Shown here: positions 12,359 to 24,462 of the stretch, one piece after another
Layout of the letters: each line of letters starts with the position of its first letter
Numbering within the stretch: the stretch's first letter is position 1
NCBI GenBank assembly: GCA_009193035.1
Contig: SWDT01000182.1
Location: forward strand, 1-64,000
DNA: 64,000 nucleotides
Direction of reading: 5' to 3'
Source: Halicephalobus mephisto
Lineage: Eukaryota; Nematoda; Chromadorea; Rhabditida; Panagrolaimidae
The notes under the pieces: generated by a model
Seen by the model: the letters and a program-made list of their open reading frames with translations, nothing else
The model's database searches: none
Told to the model about the DNA's origin: nothing
Translations under genes and position numbers: made by a program

Positions 12359-13407
12359 ATGGCACACAATATGACTGTAGAAATTCTAGATAGATTCTCA
12401 ACTAGACTCCATATTAACACAGCCCTGAACTTAGCCATCAACATCCCGACGATGTACCTTATCATCTTCCATTCGACCAAAGCCATGGGATACTACAAGT
12501 ACTATTTATTATATTCTGTTGTCACTACGATCATTATGGACATTCATCAGTCACTCTTCTATGGGATTTATTTCCTCCTCCCTTCAATGGCTAGTTGTTG
12601 TTCTAGTTACTGTAGGTACTTTGGAATGATCTGGGGTCCGCAAGTAAATTATTTGATATTCAACCTCAATATCAGCATAGTCGGAATAGGTCTTGTTTCG
12701 CTAGCCGGATACCGCTATTACTCTGTTTCTGGGGATTTAAAGCGACTCGAATCAAAATACTCATTCCCAGTATTATTCCTAATTGGAATTTTCTACCCTA
12801 CTCCTACAATAATCGCTCTCGTCGTTGCTTCGTTCAATCAGTCTCCAGAGGAACTACTATATCTTGTTAATAGTGAATCTCCAAAGTATATTCCATTAGT
12901 ACAAATGGGAATGTGTTCATCTTTCAAAACTCATACTCTAGGATTTATGTATATAGGTATATCTGCTATCCAGATAGGGTTAATCGAATCTCTTGGACTC
13001 TTCTGGGCTTTGAAGACAGCTAAGTTATTGAAGTCAGTACGGAAATCACTTTCGAAAAGCACTTACTCCGCTCAAAAACAATTATTAATTTCAATGGCAG
13101 TTCAGAATTTGATTCCAATGTTCACTTTAACCGTACCCATCTCGGCTGTTATGACATTAGCCCTGCTCAATGTTAGACATTCTGGATGTATGTTTTTTAA
13201 TCCAAGTTCTCGATCAAAAGTTCAGTTTCAGTTGCTTCCGAGATAGCAGTGCACATGATGACGTTACATGCACCATTGAATGGATTGACGATAATCTTGA
13301 CTATCAAGCCTTACAGGGACGCTTTGAAGAAGTTCATCACGACTAAATCCTCGTCTCCTTCGATTATAACTGTTCAAGTTACTACTACTGATTTCGCTTT
13401 TCGATAA
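12359..13407 (+). CDS. Chemoreceptor GPCR 7, Sri/Srh-like, intact
   Basis: Exons 12359-13187 (829 nt) and 13232-13407 (176 nt), 44-nt intron with GTATGT donor; 334 aa. It starts MAHNMTVEIL. The middle region (NQSPEELL, MGMCSSFKTHTLGF) is closest to pseudogene 3, so the two are probably sister copies now in opposite orientation. The TM7 tail has MTLHAPLNGL and IKPYRDALKK. No lesions are seen. Confidence 0.82.
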
Positions 13408-14600
13408 ATTCAGTGTTTTTCATTTGCCAAATAGTTTGTTATAAAGAAATGAAAAAAGATACGTGTTCAAAAGAATCCCAATATAGACATTGTCAAGGTT
13501 AAATATAGACAGAAGGAAGACATCCAATGAGTGTTTGACTTTAGATAAGTGATCCGAATTCTCCTATTTGGGTATAGATGATTAAGACCATTATCATAAG
13601 TTTGATTATTGATATGGTATGAACTTCCTCTAGCAGCAAGATAGACACAATTTCTTTACAGCTCCTTATCGAATAATATCTATTATATAATGAACAACGT
13701 TACAAAACTTAATTCCACAATTGACAACAATCATTATGGTCCTAGTAGAGACTTTCACGACAGGGATTCATATTCAGTTCTATTTCAATTAGTAATGTAA
13801 AATAGATGATATACCGTAAGATAATTGGCTATAATTGTTCTTAAGAAGAGTATCAGGCAAATTTGAGATTTATGTTTGACATCTTTAGTGGCAGAAAAGA
13901 ATGAGGTTAGAATAGTTCTAATCGAGTCCTTATAGTATTATAAGAATGTAATGAAGAGATTGAAAAGGAAGATTTTTAATGTTAAAGAGAATTGTTTCCA
14001 TCAATGCACCCTGGAAAATCAACTTAGATCTTTGTGTAAATAGAGAGCAAACTTTAGCCTATTCAACCAAACTATAAAGAAATTAGTCCATGCTTTAACT
14101 GCTCGAACACAGGTGTTTCATTAGGCAGAATTTTTTACTCTCTCACCCCTATTACCTTTACCCGAAGTATACGTCAAAAGGCAGTACAGTAGGAAGATAT
14201 AAGCTTCATAGAAATCAAAAATGAAACTTTTCAAAAATTATAATAAACTTGCTTTTTTCATACATATGAAAATAACATAAAAAAAAAGCGAAAACAACTT
14301 TCGCTTCGAATTGCATAAACATCACGACGAGTTCGCTCATTTCTAAGCGCAAGTGGGACTTTATGCTAAAATCAACTCAATAAACAAAATTCCAAAATTC
14401 ATTATAATCAGATTTGTCAACGACTCAAAATTTTTAAGTTCAAATTCATTATTTTGCTAGGATCTTTTTTCGACAATAAAAAATTTTTCGACAATAAAAA
14501 ATTTTCGTCGTGAAGTAAATCCATTTTAAAAGCACTCCATTAATAAAAGTTTAGAAGAAAATGTAAATCACATGAAAGGTCATTGACTAATATGCAGGCA
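13408..14600. other. Intergenic, AT-rich
   Basis: No gene is recognised. About 14315-14400 resembles the flank block near 10440-10545 (GAGTTCGCTCATTTCTAAGC). The receptor body expected upstream of the relic at 14602 is absent. Confidence 0.5.
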
Positions 14601-14601
14601 T

Positions 14602-14856
14602 TTTTATGTTTCTAGCTTTATTTAAAGTAAGAATTTCGGGATGTATGTTGTTCGATTTAGGTTTCAAAAGAAAACTTGAATTTCAGTTATTTCTGAGATC
14701 GGAATCCATATTATGACATTACACGCCCCCATTAAGCGATTGATAATAATGATAGTGATAAAACCCTACAGAAATGCTCTTAAAAGACTATTTGTAAACA
14801 ACTCGTCATCTCCTCCACCTAAAATTATTCGAGTTATAAAACTAACTATTAAATAA
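14602..14856 (+). pseudogene. Relic of a chemoreceptor GPCR (TM6 end plus exon 2)
   Basis: Only the end of exon 1 (about 14602-14642, ending LFKVRISG), a 44-nt GTATGT...TTTCAG intron (14643-14686) and exon 2 (14687-14856) remain. Exon 2 is still open and reads MTLHAPIKRL then IKPYRNALKR, ending in TAA. The first about 790 nt of exon 1 are missing. The sequence just downstream (about 14885-14975) matches, inverted, the sequence downstream of pseudogene 3. Confidence 0.75.
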
Positions 14857-15861
14857 TTTCAATGGCTTCAACTTCCAGAGAGCTATTACGATCTTCGAAA
14901 GCAACTGTTTTCATAATCATACTCTAAAAACTAGCTTATATCTTTGCATACACAGGAAATAAAGTTTATTATATTCAATCACACCACACAAGGCTGATTG
15001 ACACTTTAGTGGGTCGCAGATATTGTAGTAAAGTGTGGTGTGGATATTGGAGTGTCGGTGGTATGGCAGCTTTGAGTTTCATGATTAGGTGGAAAACTGT
15101 TGGTTCCTACCATTAGCGATTCAAGCCTGTTTATCTTAACACTAGCACAGAAAAAAGAGAGAAAAGGTCCTCGTTAATCGAAGTCAAACTCGACAAGGTT
15201 AGAGTTGGATCTTCTCAAGGACTGACTCTTTAATAACGTGAAACCTCGCTAAAAACAACCCGAAGGGACGGCAGAAATGTTGTTTTTACAGAGGAGTTGC
15301 CTTTATCGAGGGGTTTACTAGGGGAAAATCCACAGTAGGGGTCGAACCGAGTTGTCTTTAAAGAGGATTTGCTCTTATCGAGGGTGTTTATATCGAGGTT
15401 TCACTGTACTTTGGTTTCGCTTCCAAGGTATCGGTTGACTGGGTGAAACTTTGGATTTTCTTTCTAAGCCGTTGGTGATTTAATTCCGTCTTTTATGTCT
15501 ACAATATTGTCTTTCTCATCTAGACATGGGTCACTTGGCGTGACAAACACAACAGATTTTAAAATTAAAAATATAAAAATTAGAACATAAAGAATTCGGA
15601 CAGAAACGTCACGTAACCCAATGATGTCCTTAAATAAATTTTGGCAGTTTTGGATCAGGATTCTGTATTTTTGAAAATCTTCTAAAAACTCTTGAAGATT
15701 AATGATGACATAAGGAAGCACACATAGATGTTGAGAAAATCATAATTAACACCACAGTATCCTCCGAAGATGGACTTCTTTGTTTATTAATTTCGTTAAA
15801 GCTACCTTTATTGAGAATTGGAACGGAAGACACTAATGTCATTTTTGAAATTGAATAACGA
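14857..15861. repeat. Intergenic repeat block interrupted by a small transposon
   Basis: About 15040-15235 plus 15409-15510 together match 9734-10010 in direct orientation. Beyond that, the 3' flank of the PAN-domain gene carries an AATAAA on the minus strand near 15805. An open frame at 15464-15721 is partly made of this repeat, so it is not called. Confidence 0.65.
15236..15408. mobile_element. MITE-like element, pogo/Tigger-type ends
   Basis: About 172 bp with terminal inverted repeats GTGAAACCTCG / CGAGGTTTCAC next to TA. The inner part is AT-rich with further CGAGG repeats. It has no coding capacity. It interrupts a repeat whose other copy (about 9910-9925) is uninterrupted. Confidence 0.7.
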
Positions 15862-18800
15862 TTACGGTTTGAGTTTCTTGATGGACCGATGAAGTTGGGT
15901 CCTGAGGCGGTTTCTGGCAGAATCATCGGGAATGAGTTCAGAGGTGAGGGGGAGAGGGTCGAGGTAGGGGCCTTCGATCTTCTTGACAGGGGCTCTTCTG
16001 ATTTCGTTTTCTGAATCTTCTTCGTTCGAGATTATGATTTGTTGCTTCAGTTCGGCTTCTTGAAGATGACTTAAAACATCCACTTCAGGAAGAGAATTGG
16101 AATCTTGATTGAATCCTGGATTCGAAGAAAGGATTCTGGAGCCGTCTTCGTTGTCTATCGCCAGGGGTCCGGGGTGAGGGGCAGGGTGGTCTACGTCACG
16201 CGTTGTCTCCTGAGACTGAAATTAGAAAATTAATTTAATTAATAAATTTTAATTTTTACGTCAGATTCTTGGAGGAAATCTTCTCGGACATCCAGACATC
16301 GGTCGATGGAAGCGTAATCAGTAATCACTTCAATTTCGTCGAGGAAATACGGAGACGCCGTCAGGTGGGATTCTGAATTCAGGACACAGTTCTGCATCGT
16401 TTCCTTCAAAATTTAATTCATTAATTTTTAATTTTCATCGGAATTTTAAAAATCTCTTAACTTTTTAAAATTAACTTCTTATAAATTATTTTCTAAACTT
16501 TCTAAAATTAACTTTTTATAAGTAATTTTAAAAACTCCTAAACTCTTTAAAACTAGCCTCTTATAAGTAATTTTAAAAACTCCTAAACTCTTTAAAACTA
16601 GCCTCTTATAAGTAATTTTAAAAACTCCTAAACTCTTTAAAATTAACCTTTTGTAAATTATTTTCTAAACTCTTTAAAATTAACTTTTTATAAGTAATTT
16701 TAAAAACTCCTAAACTTCCTAAAATTAACCTCTTCTAAATTATTTTCTAAAATCCTAAAATTAATTTCTTCTAAATTATTTTCTAAAATCCTAAACCTTC
16801 CTGTGAATTCTTTTTTCATTTTTAAATTTTCTATTCAATTAAGATAAACATTCAAAAAATTATTGGATTTTCTTGATTCACGATTGATATAAAATAATGA
16901 TTACTGTAGGAAACTTACGGAGTAATAGTAACTGACAGAGAGACAGTCACTACTTTCCTTGTATCTTTGGTAACAGTAAGTGACACATTCCAAAAGCGAA
17001 TTTGCCGTTCTTGCAAGAATGGCGAATCCCAGGAGGACCTTCTGGGGTATTCTGTCGACCGGATATCCTCTACATTGTGCAACAAGATCAGCTAAAAATA
17101 ATAATTTTCAATTAAAAACTACTTTTACTTTAAAAAATCATTTTTAATTTTAAAAAATGTTTTTATTTAAAAAAGTTATTTTTATTTTTAAAGAAATATT
17201 TTTAATTTTATAATCATTTTTTGAAAAAAAAGTAATTTTAAAAATTGTTTTTATTTAAAAGAAGTTATTTTAAAATTTTTTTTATTTAAAAAAGTTATTT
17301 TAAAAGAATTTTTTTTATTCAAAAAAGTTATTTTAGAATTTTTTTTATTTAAAAAAAAGTAATTTTAAAAATTATTTTTTATTTAAAAAAGTTATTTTTA
17401 ATTACTAATAAGTAAATTACCGTCGGCACAAGCTTTTTCGTAATGTGCAAAATCTCCGTTTTCGATTAGATGACCGTTGCCTCTGATATTGCCTCCGGCA
17501 GGGTAGAGATAACATTCGCTGGTTCTTATGTTGTAATTTGCAGAGGTACAGTTATATGGCATAATGCCGTTGGCAATGTCGATAAGACAAGAAAAAATGC
17601 ATTCACTTTCTGAGCAATTTTGATGAATGCCTCCGATTCCGAAATTTCGTAATCTGAATCCGTCGGCTCTGATGACAAGCACGTCCCCATTTGGAGGACA
17701 TGGATTCGCTGAAAATTTATTTTTTATAAATTACTCCAAAAAATACAGTACTTTTAGTAGTTGGATTGACTCTACTCGTCGTCAAAGTCTCGATCAGAGT
17801 CGTTGTCGGAGGCGTTACTTCACTAAAAAGTTAAAATTAATAAAATTTAAAAATTTAAATTCGAAATTTAATAAAATTAATAAAATTTAAATTTTAATTT
17901 AATTTAATTTTAAATCAAAAACAGTGTTAAATTTAGAAAATTTGAAAAAAACCTAAGTTAAAATAAAATTTAAATTATTAAAAAAATTTAAATTGAATTT
18001 AAAAAATAATAAAAAACAAACTTCGAAATAATACTAGTTGGATTGCTGGGAACGATGTTGACCGGATCTTCGAAAGCTATAGTGGGTGATCCATGAAGTC
18101 GTTTTTCTGAAATTTTTTACATAAAAAAATCGAAATTTTCATTATTGAATATTATAATTGTTAATTTTTTTGAAATTTCGAAATTTACAATTTTTGTTAA
18201 ATTTTTTAAAATCTTTTTCCTGTTATTAGTACTCTGATTACTGTAGTGGAAATTTCTAGTTAAAGATTTTTGTAAATTTAATTTTACAAAAATTTTGAAT
18301 TTTTCAATGAAATTTTATTTCTTTGAAATTTAAAAATTTTTTATTATTAGTACTCTGATTACTGTAATATAAATTTCTAGTTAAAGACTTTTGTAAATTT
18401 AATTTTATAAAAATTCTCAATTTTAAATTTATTAATAAAATTTTATTTTTTTTTAGTTTAAAAATTTTTTATTATTAGTGCTCTGATTACTGTAGTGGAA
18501 ATTTCTAGTTAAAGACTTTCAGAACAACTTTTGTAAAAATACACTATTTCGAAATTTTTTATAAAATTTAAATTTTCAAAGTTGTTTTTGAAATTTCGAA
18601 ATCCGCAGCCATGACAGTGGTCCAGATATATCTCCCAAATCCCGAAAACCAACCTTGAAGACATCTGGAGATATTCTTCCTCGTCGGCTGGAAGTAGATG
18701 TAGCCGTCATACCGTAATAATTTCGACTTAGAAGTTCCGTTTTTTAAATTAAAAATGTCACAAATGTTCATTACGGAAGAATAAGAAACGGATTTACAGT

Positions 18801-21800
18801 CCGGAAAAACGGAGCAAAATTGGACACATTCTGTCAGATTTTTGTTGATTCTTCTTTCGATCGGGGCTGCGTCGACCAGAAGGCAGTTCTCCGCCATCAC
18901 GAAACACTGATTTAAAACTTCTGAATTTTCTATTTTTTTCGAAATTTTTCTTAAATCCGAAAATCCACAGTAATCCCGGTTTGCTCGATTTAATTCTTCT
19001 TCGTCCAAATAACTTTCAATTTGGAAATCTTCAGAATCCAAAGATCCTCCAGAAACCACATCTGGAGATTCTGAATTTTCGTTTTTTATTTTTTCGTATT
19101 TTAATTGGTTTTTTGTAGAATCAAGTTTGAATTTTTCTTTTTTCGCTCCAGAATTGTCAGAAAACGCCTTGGCTTTTTCGTTCAAGACCTTAGAATTCAC
19201 GACAAAAGCGGTTTTCAGAATAATCGGCAAAGGGATGTCGAAAATCGTCGCTGGATTAGCCAGCCAATGTCCAAATTTCTGGACTGTAGGTTTTCCTGCT
19301 GACATACCTAAAATAAAAAACTTTTAAAATCGAAAATTAAATTTAATTTTAAAAAAAATAAAAAACTTTTAAAATCGAAAATAAAATAAAATTTTTAAAA
19401 AAATAAAAAAACTTTTAAAATTGAAAATAAAATTAAATTTAAAAATAAAATAAAAAACTTTAAAATCGAAAATAAAATTAAATTTAAAAAAAATAAAATT
19501 TTAGAATTTTAAATTTTTGGATTAGATTTTAGAAACTTTGAAATTTTGAAAAGTTTTTAAAGTTTTCTACTGTATTCTGAAAAGTTACAAAAATTTCAAA
19601 TTATATAAATGTTCGAAATTTCGAAAACTCTAAATTTTGAAAATTTTTAAAAGTTTTCTACTGTATTCTGAAAAGTTACAAAAATTTAAAATTTCTATAA
19701 AATGTTCGAAATTTTGAAAATTCTAAATTTTGAAAAGTTTTTAAAATTTTCTACTGTATTCTGGAAAGTTACAAAAATTTCAAATTTTATAAATGTTCGA
19801 AATTTCGAAAACTCTAAATTTTGGGACATCTTACAGAATTTTAACAGTTAATAATTTTCTCAATTAAAAATTACCGTAAGCCTTGTGGGTGGCCGTTTTG
19901 TAGGCGTAAAGATGGAATTGAGGTTGATTTTTGTAATCACTGTTCTGAATTTCGACGGTGTTTTCTCGATCGATTTTCTGCTTTCCTGTTGTTGTTCGAA
20001 AATCCAATTTTCCTCCATTAAAAACAGTATTCGAAACAACTCGAGGAGCTTGATCACCGTAATATTTTTCTCCAGAAGGCACCAGGACGAAAGAAGACAG
20101 AGGAGGCGGCTGTCCGACGTAGATCGAAGAAGCCGCCGGAATCATCCGCTCTGTGTAATAGGGCGTCGTGGTCTGGAGAAAGGTGTTTTTCATCGATTTC
20201 TGAGAATTCGTCATAAAACTGAAAAAATTAAAAACTATAAATATTTATTTTTTTTTAATAATTCAAAAAAAACCTTAGATTACGGTGTTTTTAAAAATTA
20301 CAGTACATCATAGAAGATGTTGGAGTTTTTCAGAACCTACTAGAAGCTTTTCAAATTTCCAAAAATCATATAAACAAGAAATTTTTCATTTTTCGATCTC
20401 AATTGGAAAGTTCCAAAAATTCTTATTAAAAAAATTTTAAAAATTCATTGTAAATTTTACTTTTTTATAATATTACCATCTAAAAATGATTACTTTTTGA
20501 GTTTACTAAAATCTCATAAACAAGAAATTTTTTATTTTTCGGTCTCAATTGGAAAGTTCCAAAAATTCTTGTTAAGACAATTTTTTAAAATTTATTGTAA
20601 ATTTTACTTCTTTATAATATAACTATCTAAAAATGATTACTTTTTGAGTTTACTAAAATCTCATAAACAAGAAATTTTTTATTTTTCGGTCTCAATTGGA
20701 AAGTTCCAAAAATTCTTATTAAAACAATTTTTTTAAATTTATTGTAAATTTCTACTTTTGAATGATTTTTAGATGACTTACTCGTTAACTTTAAATTCAC
20801 TGGAATTCTCGTCTACGGGATCCACTTTGGGGTCCTTGACCCTGGTGACTTTGGTTTGGAGGATCTCCATGGCCGGTCTGGCAGGTTTTATTCCTTCCGT
20901 CGTTATTCTTTCTCCCCGTTTGCGTTCCCAGGGCTTGAGGAATTCCCTAGAAAACATGTTTTCCCTTTCAGAAGTGTCCATATGAGAGACGTAATCAGAC
21001 GTCACCATTTCGTAATCTTCATATTCCCTGGAGGATTCAGTAGGTTGAAACAAAGTCGGATGAATCGTGACTTCTGAATCCTGAAGACTACTCTGCGTGG
21101 TCGAAGGACTTCCAATCATGGAGTTCATCAAGGACTTCGTTACCGTAAAAGGTGTTTTTTCTTCAGAATAAGTTATTCTATTTTGTCCGTATTCAGAATA
21201 ATCGATTTCTTCGTCTTCAGAAAGACCTCCAGAATCGTATTCTTGTTCTTTTTCGAAATCTGGGGAATTTTCCAAAGTGGTCTTTTGAGTAGTCCGTTCG
21301 TCTTTGAAAATCGAAGTCACCGAGTAGGATTCTGTAGAATCCGGAACACTGTCGGCTTCCTGTCTGAAGGCTACCGTAATCGGAGGCAAGTCTTCGCTGA
21401 GGTCATAAGACAGGTCAGCAGGGGGTGTCGGGAACGGGGGATAAGGATGTTTTTTGTCTTCTGATTCACTTTCGTTTTTTTTAAATAAAGTTTCGTTTAA
21501 TTTTCGGTAGTTCGGATCGAAGTTATCCATGATGCTTCCTCGAGTTGGTTTCTGAACTTCTGAATAATTTTTGTCGTTTTTGATGGATTCTGGAGCATTT
21601 CTAGTTTCGTAAGTGGTTTCTGGAGGATTTCTTACATCATCCTGGAAAAATGTCGGGTGATTTTCTATATCTTCTTTATTGACTTCTGAAGGACTTTTTC
21701 CATCATCTTGGACGAATGGTGGATGATTTTTAACATCTTCTTTATTGACTTCTGAAGGACTTCTATTTTCTTTATTGACTTCTGAAGGATTTTTATCATC

Positions 21801-22371
21801 ATTAGCAACTTCTGAAGGACTTCTTCTATCATCTTGGACGAATGATGAATGATTTTTAACATCTTCTTTATTGACTTCTGAAGGACTTCTATTTTCTTTA
21901 TTGACTTCTGAAGGACTTTTATCATCATTAGCAACTTCTGGAGGACTTCTTCCATCTTCTCTGTTGACTTCTGAATCCCTTGCTTCATTTTTTCTAATTT
22001 TATTGGATTCTGGATCAAACATGGCTTTTTTCTTCTGGTCGTGTGGACTTATCTTCGACGTTCGTTGCTGAAATTATTTTATTTTATTTTTAATTAAATA
22101 AAAAACTTACAGTTTGAGAAATTTCGTATCTGTGAAATCCATATTCGACTCCAGAATCGTCTTGATGAAGAAGATTTTTCAATTTAGATTTATCGAAAAT
22201 AATCAAAGAATTGTCCGTCGTTATGTCGTCGAAATTCGATTCTGATTCCAAATCGAAGGATTTCAAATTTTTATGAATTTCGTAATTTTCAGATTTATTC
22301 AAATTTGAAGCTGATTTTATTCCATAAATCCAAATTAAAATAAAAAGAACCAAAAAAATGGTTCTTTTCAT
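15862..22371 (-). CDS. Secreted protein with three PAN/Apple domains and a long disordered N-terminal region
   Basis: Ten exons: 22371-22111, 22067-20782, 20218-19875, 19307-18654, 18106-18022, 17822-17752, 17708-17421, 17091-16919, 16403-16260, 16215-15862. They total exactly 1220 codons (1219 aa) with matching phases. The start MKRTIFLVLFILIWI is a signal peptide. Residues about 90-515 (exon 2) are acidic and low-complexity, with SPSEVNKE-type repeats at about 21650-21960. PAN domains lie near residues 765-840, 902-996 and 1000-1095; each has the expected cysteines and a short CxxxC-type pair (CVQFC, CIFSC, CVTYC). A Thr-rich linker lies between PAN1 and PAN2. No transmembrane segment or ZP domain is visible. 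Nematode PAN proteins often act in cuticle or apical matrix; that role here is inference. The short exons at 18106-18022 and 17822-17752 are the least certain. Confidence 0.75.
16404..16918. repeat. Intronic tandem array, unit about 47 bp
   Basis: About seven imperfect copies between about 16450 and 16800 of a unit containing CTCCTAAACTCTTTAAAA, inside an intron of the PAN-domain gene. Confidence 0.75.
18110..18540. repeat. Intronic tandem array, unit about 123 bp
   Basis: Three copies marked by ATTAGTACTCTGATTACTGTA at about 18225, 18345 and 18471 (last copy GTGCT), in the intron between the PAN1 exon and the next short exon. Confidence 0.75.
19540..19840. repeat. Intronic tandem array, unit about 92 bp
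   Basis: Three copies marked by CTACTGTATTCTG at about 19567, 19661 and 19750, each followed by AAATGTTCGAAATTT-type sequence. Confidence 0.75.
20340..20775. repeat. Intronic tandem array, unit about 147 bp
   Basis: Three copies marked by AAACAAGAAATTTTT and GGTCTCAATTGGAAAGTTCC, filling most of the PAN-gene intron 20219-20781. Confidence 0.75.
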
Positions 22372-24462
22372 TTTTATTAAACAATCCTGGATTCGGCCTT
22401 TTCTGGAAGACAAAAATGGCCGGTCAAAAACCTCCGAATCTGGAAATTGAATCAAGTGAAGTCATTCAAAAAGAACAAAAACCAAATTGGGCCACGGTCC
22501 GAGGCCTATGGTTCTTGACATCTTACTTGACAAGTTTATTAATCGCACAATCAGACTCGTGAAAATTAAAAACAGATGTTATTGTTCAATTATCTCGACA
22601 TGAATTTTCGGAATTTTATAAAAAAAATAAAAGTTCATTAATAAAAAAATTAAATTTTAGAATTTTATAAAAATTAAAAAGTTCATTATTAAAAAATTTA
22701 AATTTCGGAATTTTATATTTTCAAAAGTGCTTTGTTAAAAAAGTAAAATTTTCATTAATTTTTGGAATTTTCAGATTTTGAAAAATTTCGAAATTCTTCA
22801 AGATTTTAAAGATTTCCGAATTTTTCAAAAAAAAATGTTTAAAAATTGCGCAAATATGGTCTAAGGATTTTTACCGAAAAATGAAATGGTTGAAACTGAG
22901 CCAGATTAACCCGGTTTTGATTTCTCGTGCTCCAGAAGACGGATCAACAGACAGATTTTTCCTCTTTGAATCGAGTCAATCTCATTTAATAGAATCCGAA
23001 AAAGCAATGACCATTTTCGATCAAGGAATCATTTTTGCAAAAACAAAATTGCTCAAAATCGTTCGAAATTAATCCATAGATTGCAGAAAAACGAAAATTC
23101 AAAAAAAATATTTCGGATAGTGACTGAGAATTTATTTCTTAAACACTATCCACCAATGTTACTGTACAGTAGTTTGAATAGTGTTCAAAATTATCAATAA
23201 GTCACTTTTCAGACACTATCCACTATTACTATTGTGAACTACTTTGGATAGTGACTGAAAATTTATTTCTTAAACACTATCCACCAATGTTACTGTAAAG
23301 TAGTTTGGATAGTGTTCAAGACTATCAATAAGTAATTTTTCAGACACTTTCCACTATTACTATTGTGAACTACTTTGGATAGTGATTGCAATGATAATTC
23401 GTTACTATCTACAGTCACTATCCAAATTATTTTAGATGGATAGTGTTCAGGAAATTTACTTCTTAGACATTATCCATTATTACTATATGAACTATTTTAG
23501 ATAGTGACTGAAAATTTACTTCTTAGACACTATCCATTATTACTACGGTAAACTACTTTGGATAGTGACTGAAAAGGTGGTTAATTATCTCTCGTAGTCA
23601 CTATTTTAATTACTCTACAGTAATGGATAGTGTCTGAAAAGTGACTTCTCGGTATTTTTAGACACTATTAAAATCATTTTATGCTACTTCGAATAGTGAC
23701 TGAAATGCACAATCAATCATTTCCTGAGGTCATTATCCGAAGTTAAAAATTTTTAAAATCGATTTTTTTTATTTTTCGAAAATTCAGAAATTTTGATTTT
23801 TACTGTAAAAATAAAAAATTCAAAACAATTTTATTTTTAAAAACGCCGGAGGAAATTTCACGAAATAATAATTTTCTTTTTGTTCAACAATCTCGTTTTT
23901 CAAAAATTTTTAAAATTCGATGATCCAGAAATCTCGTAAAATCCAATTAACTTTGAAAATCAAACAATGAAACCGAAATCGCGACCCCATATATCCTCAG
24001 TGTCAATGTCCTTCAAAATTATGCAACCTTCGGATGAAACATTAAAAATTATTTTTCGATTTTCTGGGATCATCTTTCGTCGGAGTCATTAACTTTGAAA
24101 AATTTTTGCATTTGTGTCACCCAAAAATAAGAATCCACGCATTTTTTGAACAAATTATTTTTTGTCAAAAACAATTTAAAAATTTAAAAATTTACATATT
24201 TAAAAATTTTACATTTTACAAAAATCTACAAATTTAAAAATCTAAAAAATATTTAAAATCTTTAAAAATCTAAAAAATATTTAAAAATCTAAAAAATATT
24301 TAAAAATTTAAAAAATATTTAAAATATTTAAAAATCTAAAAAATCTTTAAAAATTCTAAAGTTTGAAAATCTTTGAAAATTTCTAAATTTTAAATATTTT
24401 TTAAATCTTTAAAAATCTATAAATTTATAAATTTTTATAATAACTTATAAATTTACAAAAAT
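22372..24462. other. Intergenic region holding a hairpin satellite
   Basis: No gene is supported. The proximal 200 bp must hold the PAN-gene promoter. The satellite is annotated separately. About 24150-24470 is low-complexity (TTTAAAAATCTAAAAAATA runs). Confidence 0.6.
23110..23745. repeat. Satellite with alternating inverted GGATAGTG / CACTATCC motifs
   Basis: A unit of about 131 bp is repeated (GGATAGTGACTG at about 23116, 23247 and, variant, 23378), and the array continues in degraded form to about 23745. Within each unit, GGATAGTG alternates with its reverse complement CACTATCC, so neighbouring motifs can pair into hairpins with loops of about 20-40 nt. TACTGTA lies in several loops. It is not CRISPR-like: there are no unique spacers and this is a eukaryotic genome. 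Confidence 0.8.

Noticed and set aside
15464..15721. 85-codon open frame (minus) with a hydrophobic stretch
   Set aside because: Its end lies in the repeat shared with 9734-10010, and it cannot be joined to the PAN gene, which already has a stop at 15862.
22881..23072. 63-codon open frame (+)
   Set aside because: Isolated, no recognisable features; stops just before the satellite.
23110..23745. CRISPR-like appearance of regularly spaced repeats
   Set aside because: Eukaryotic locus, repeats alternate in orientation, and the spacers are repeats too.
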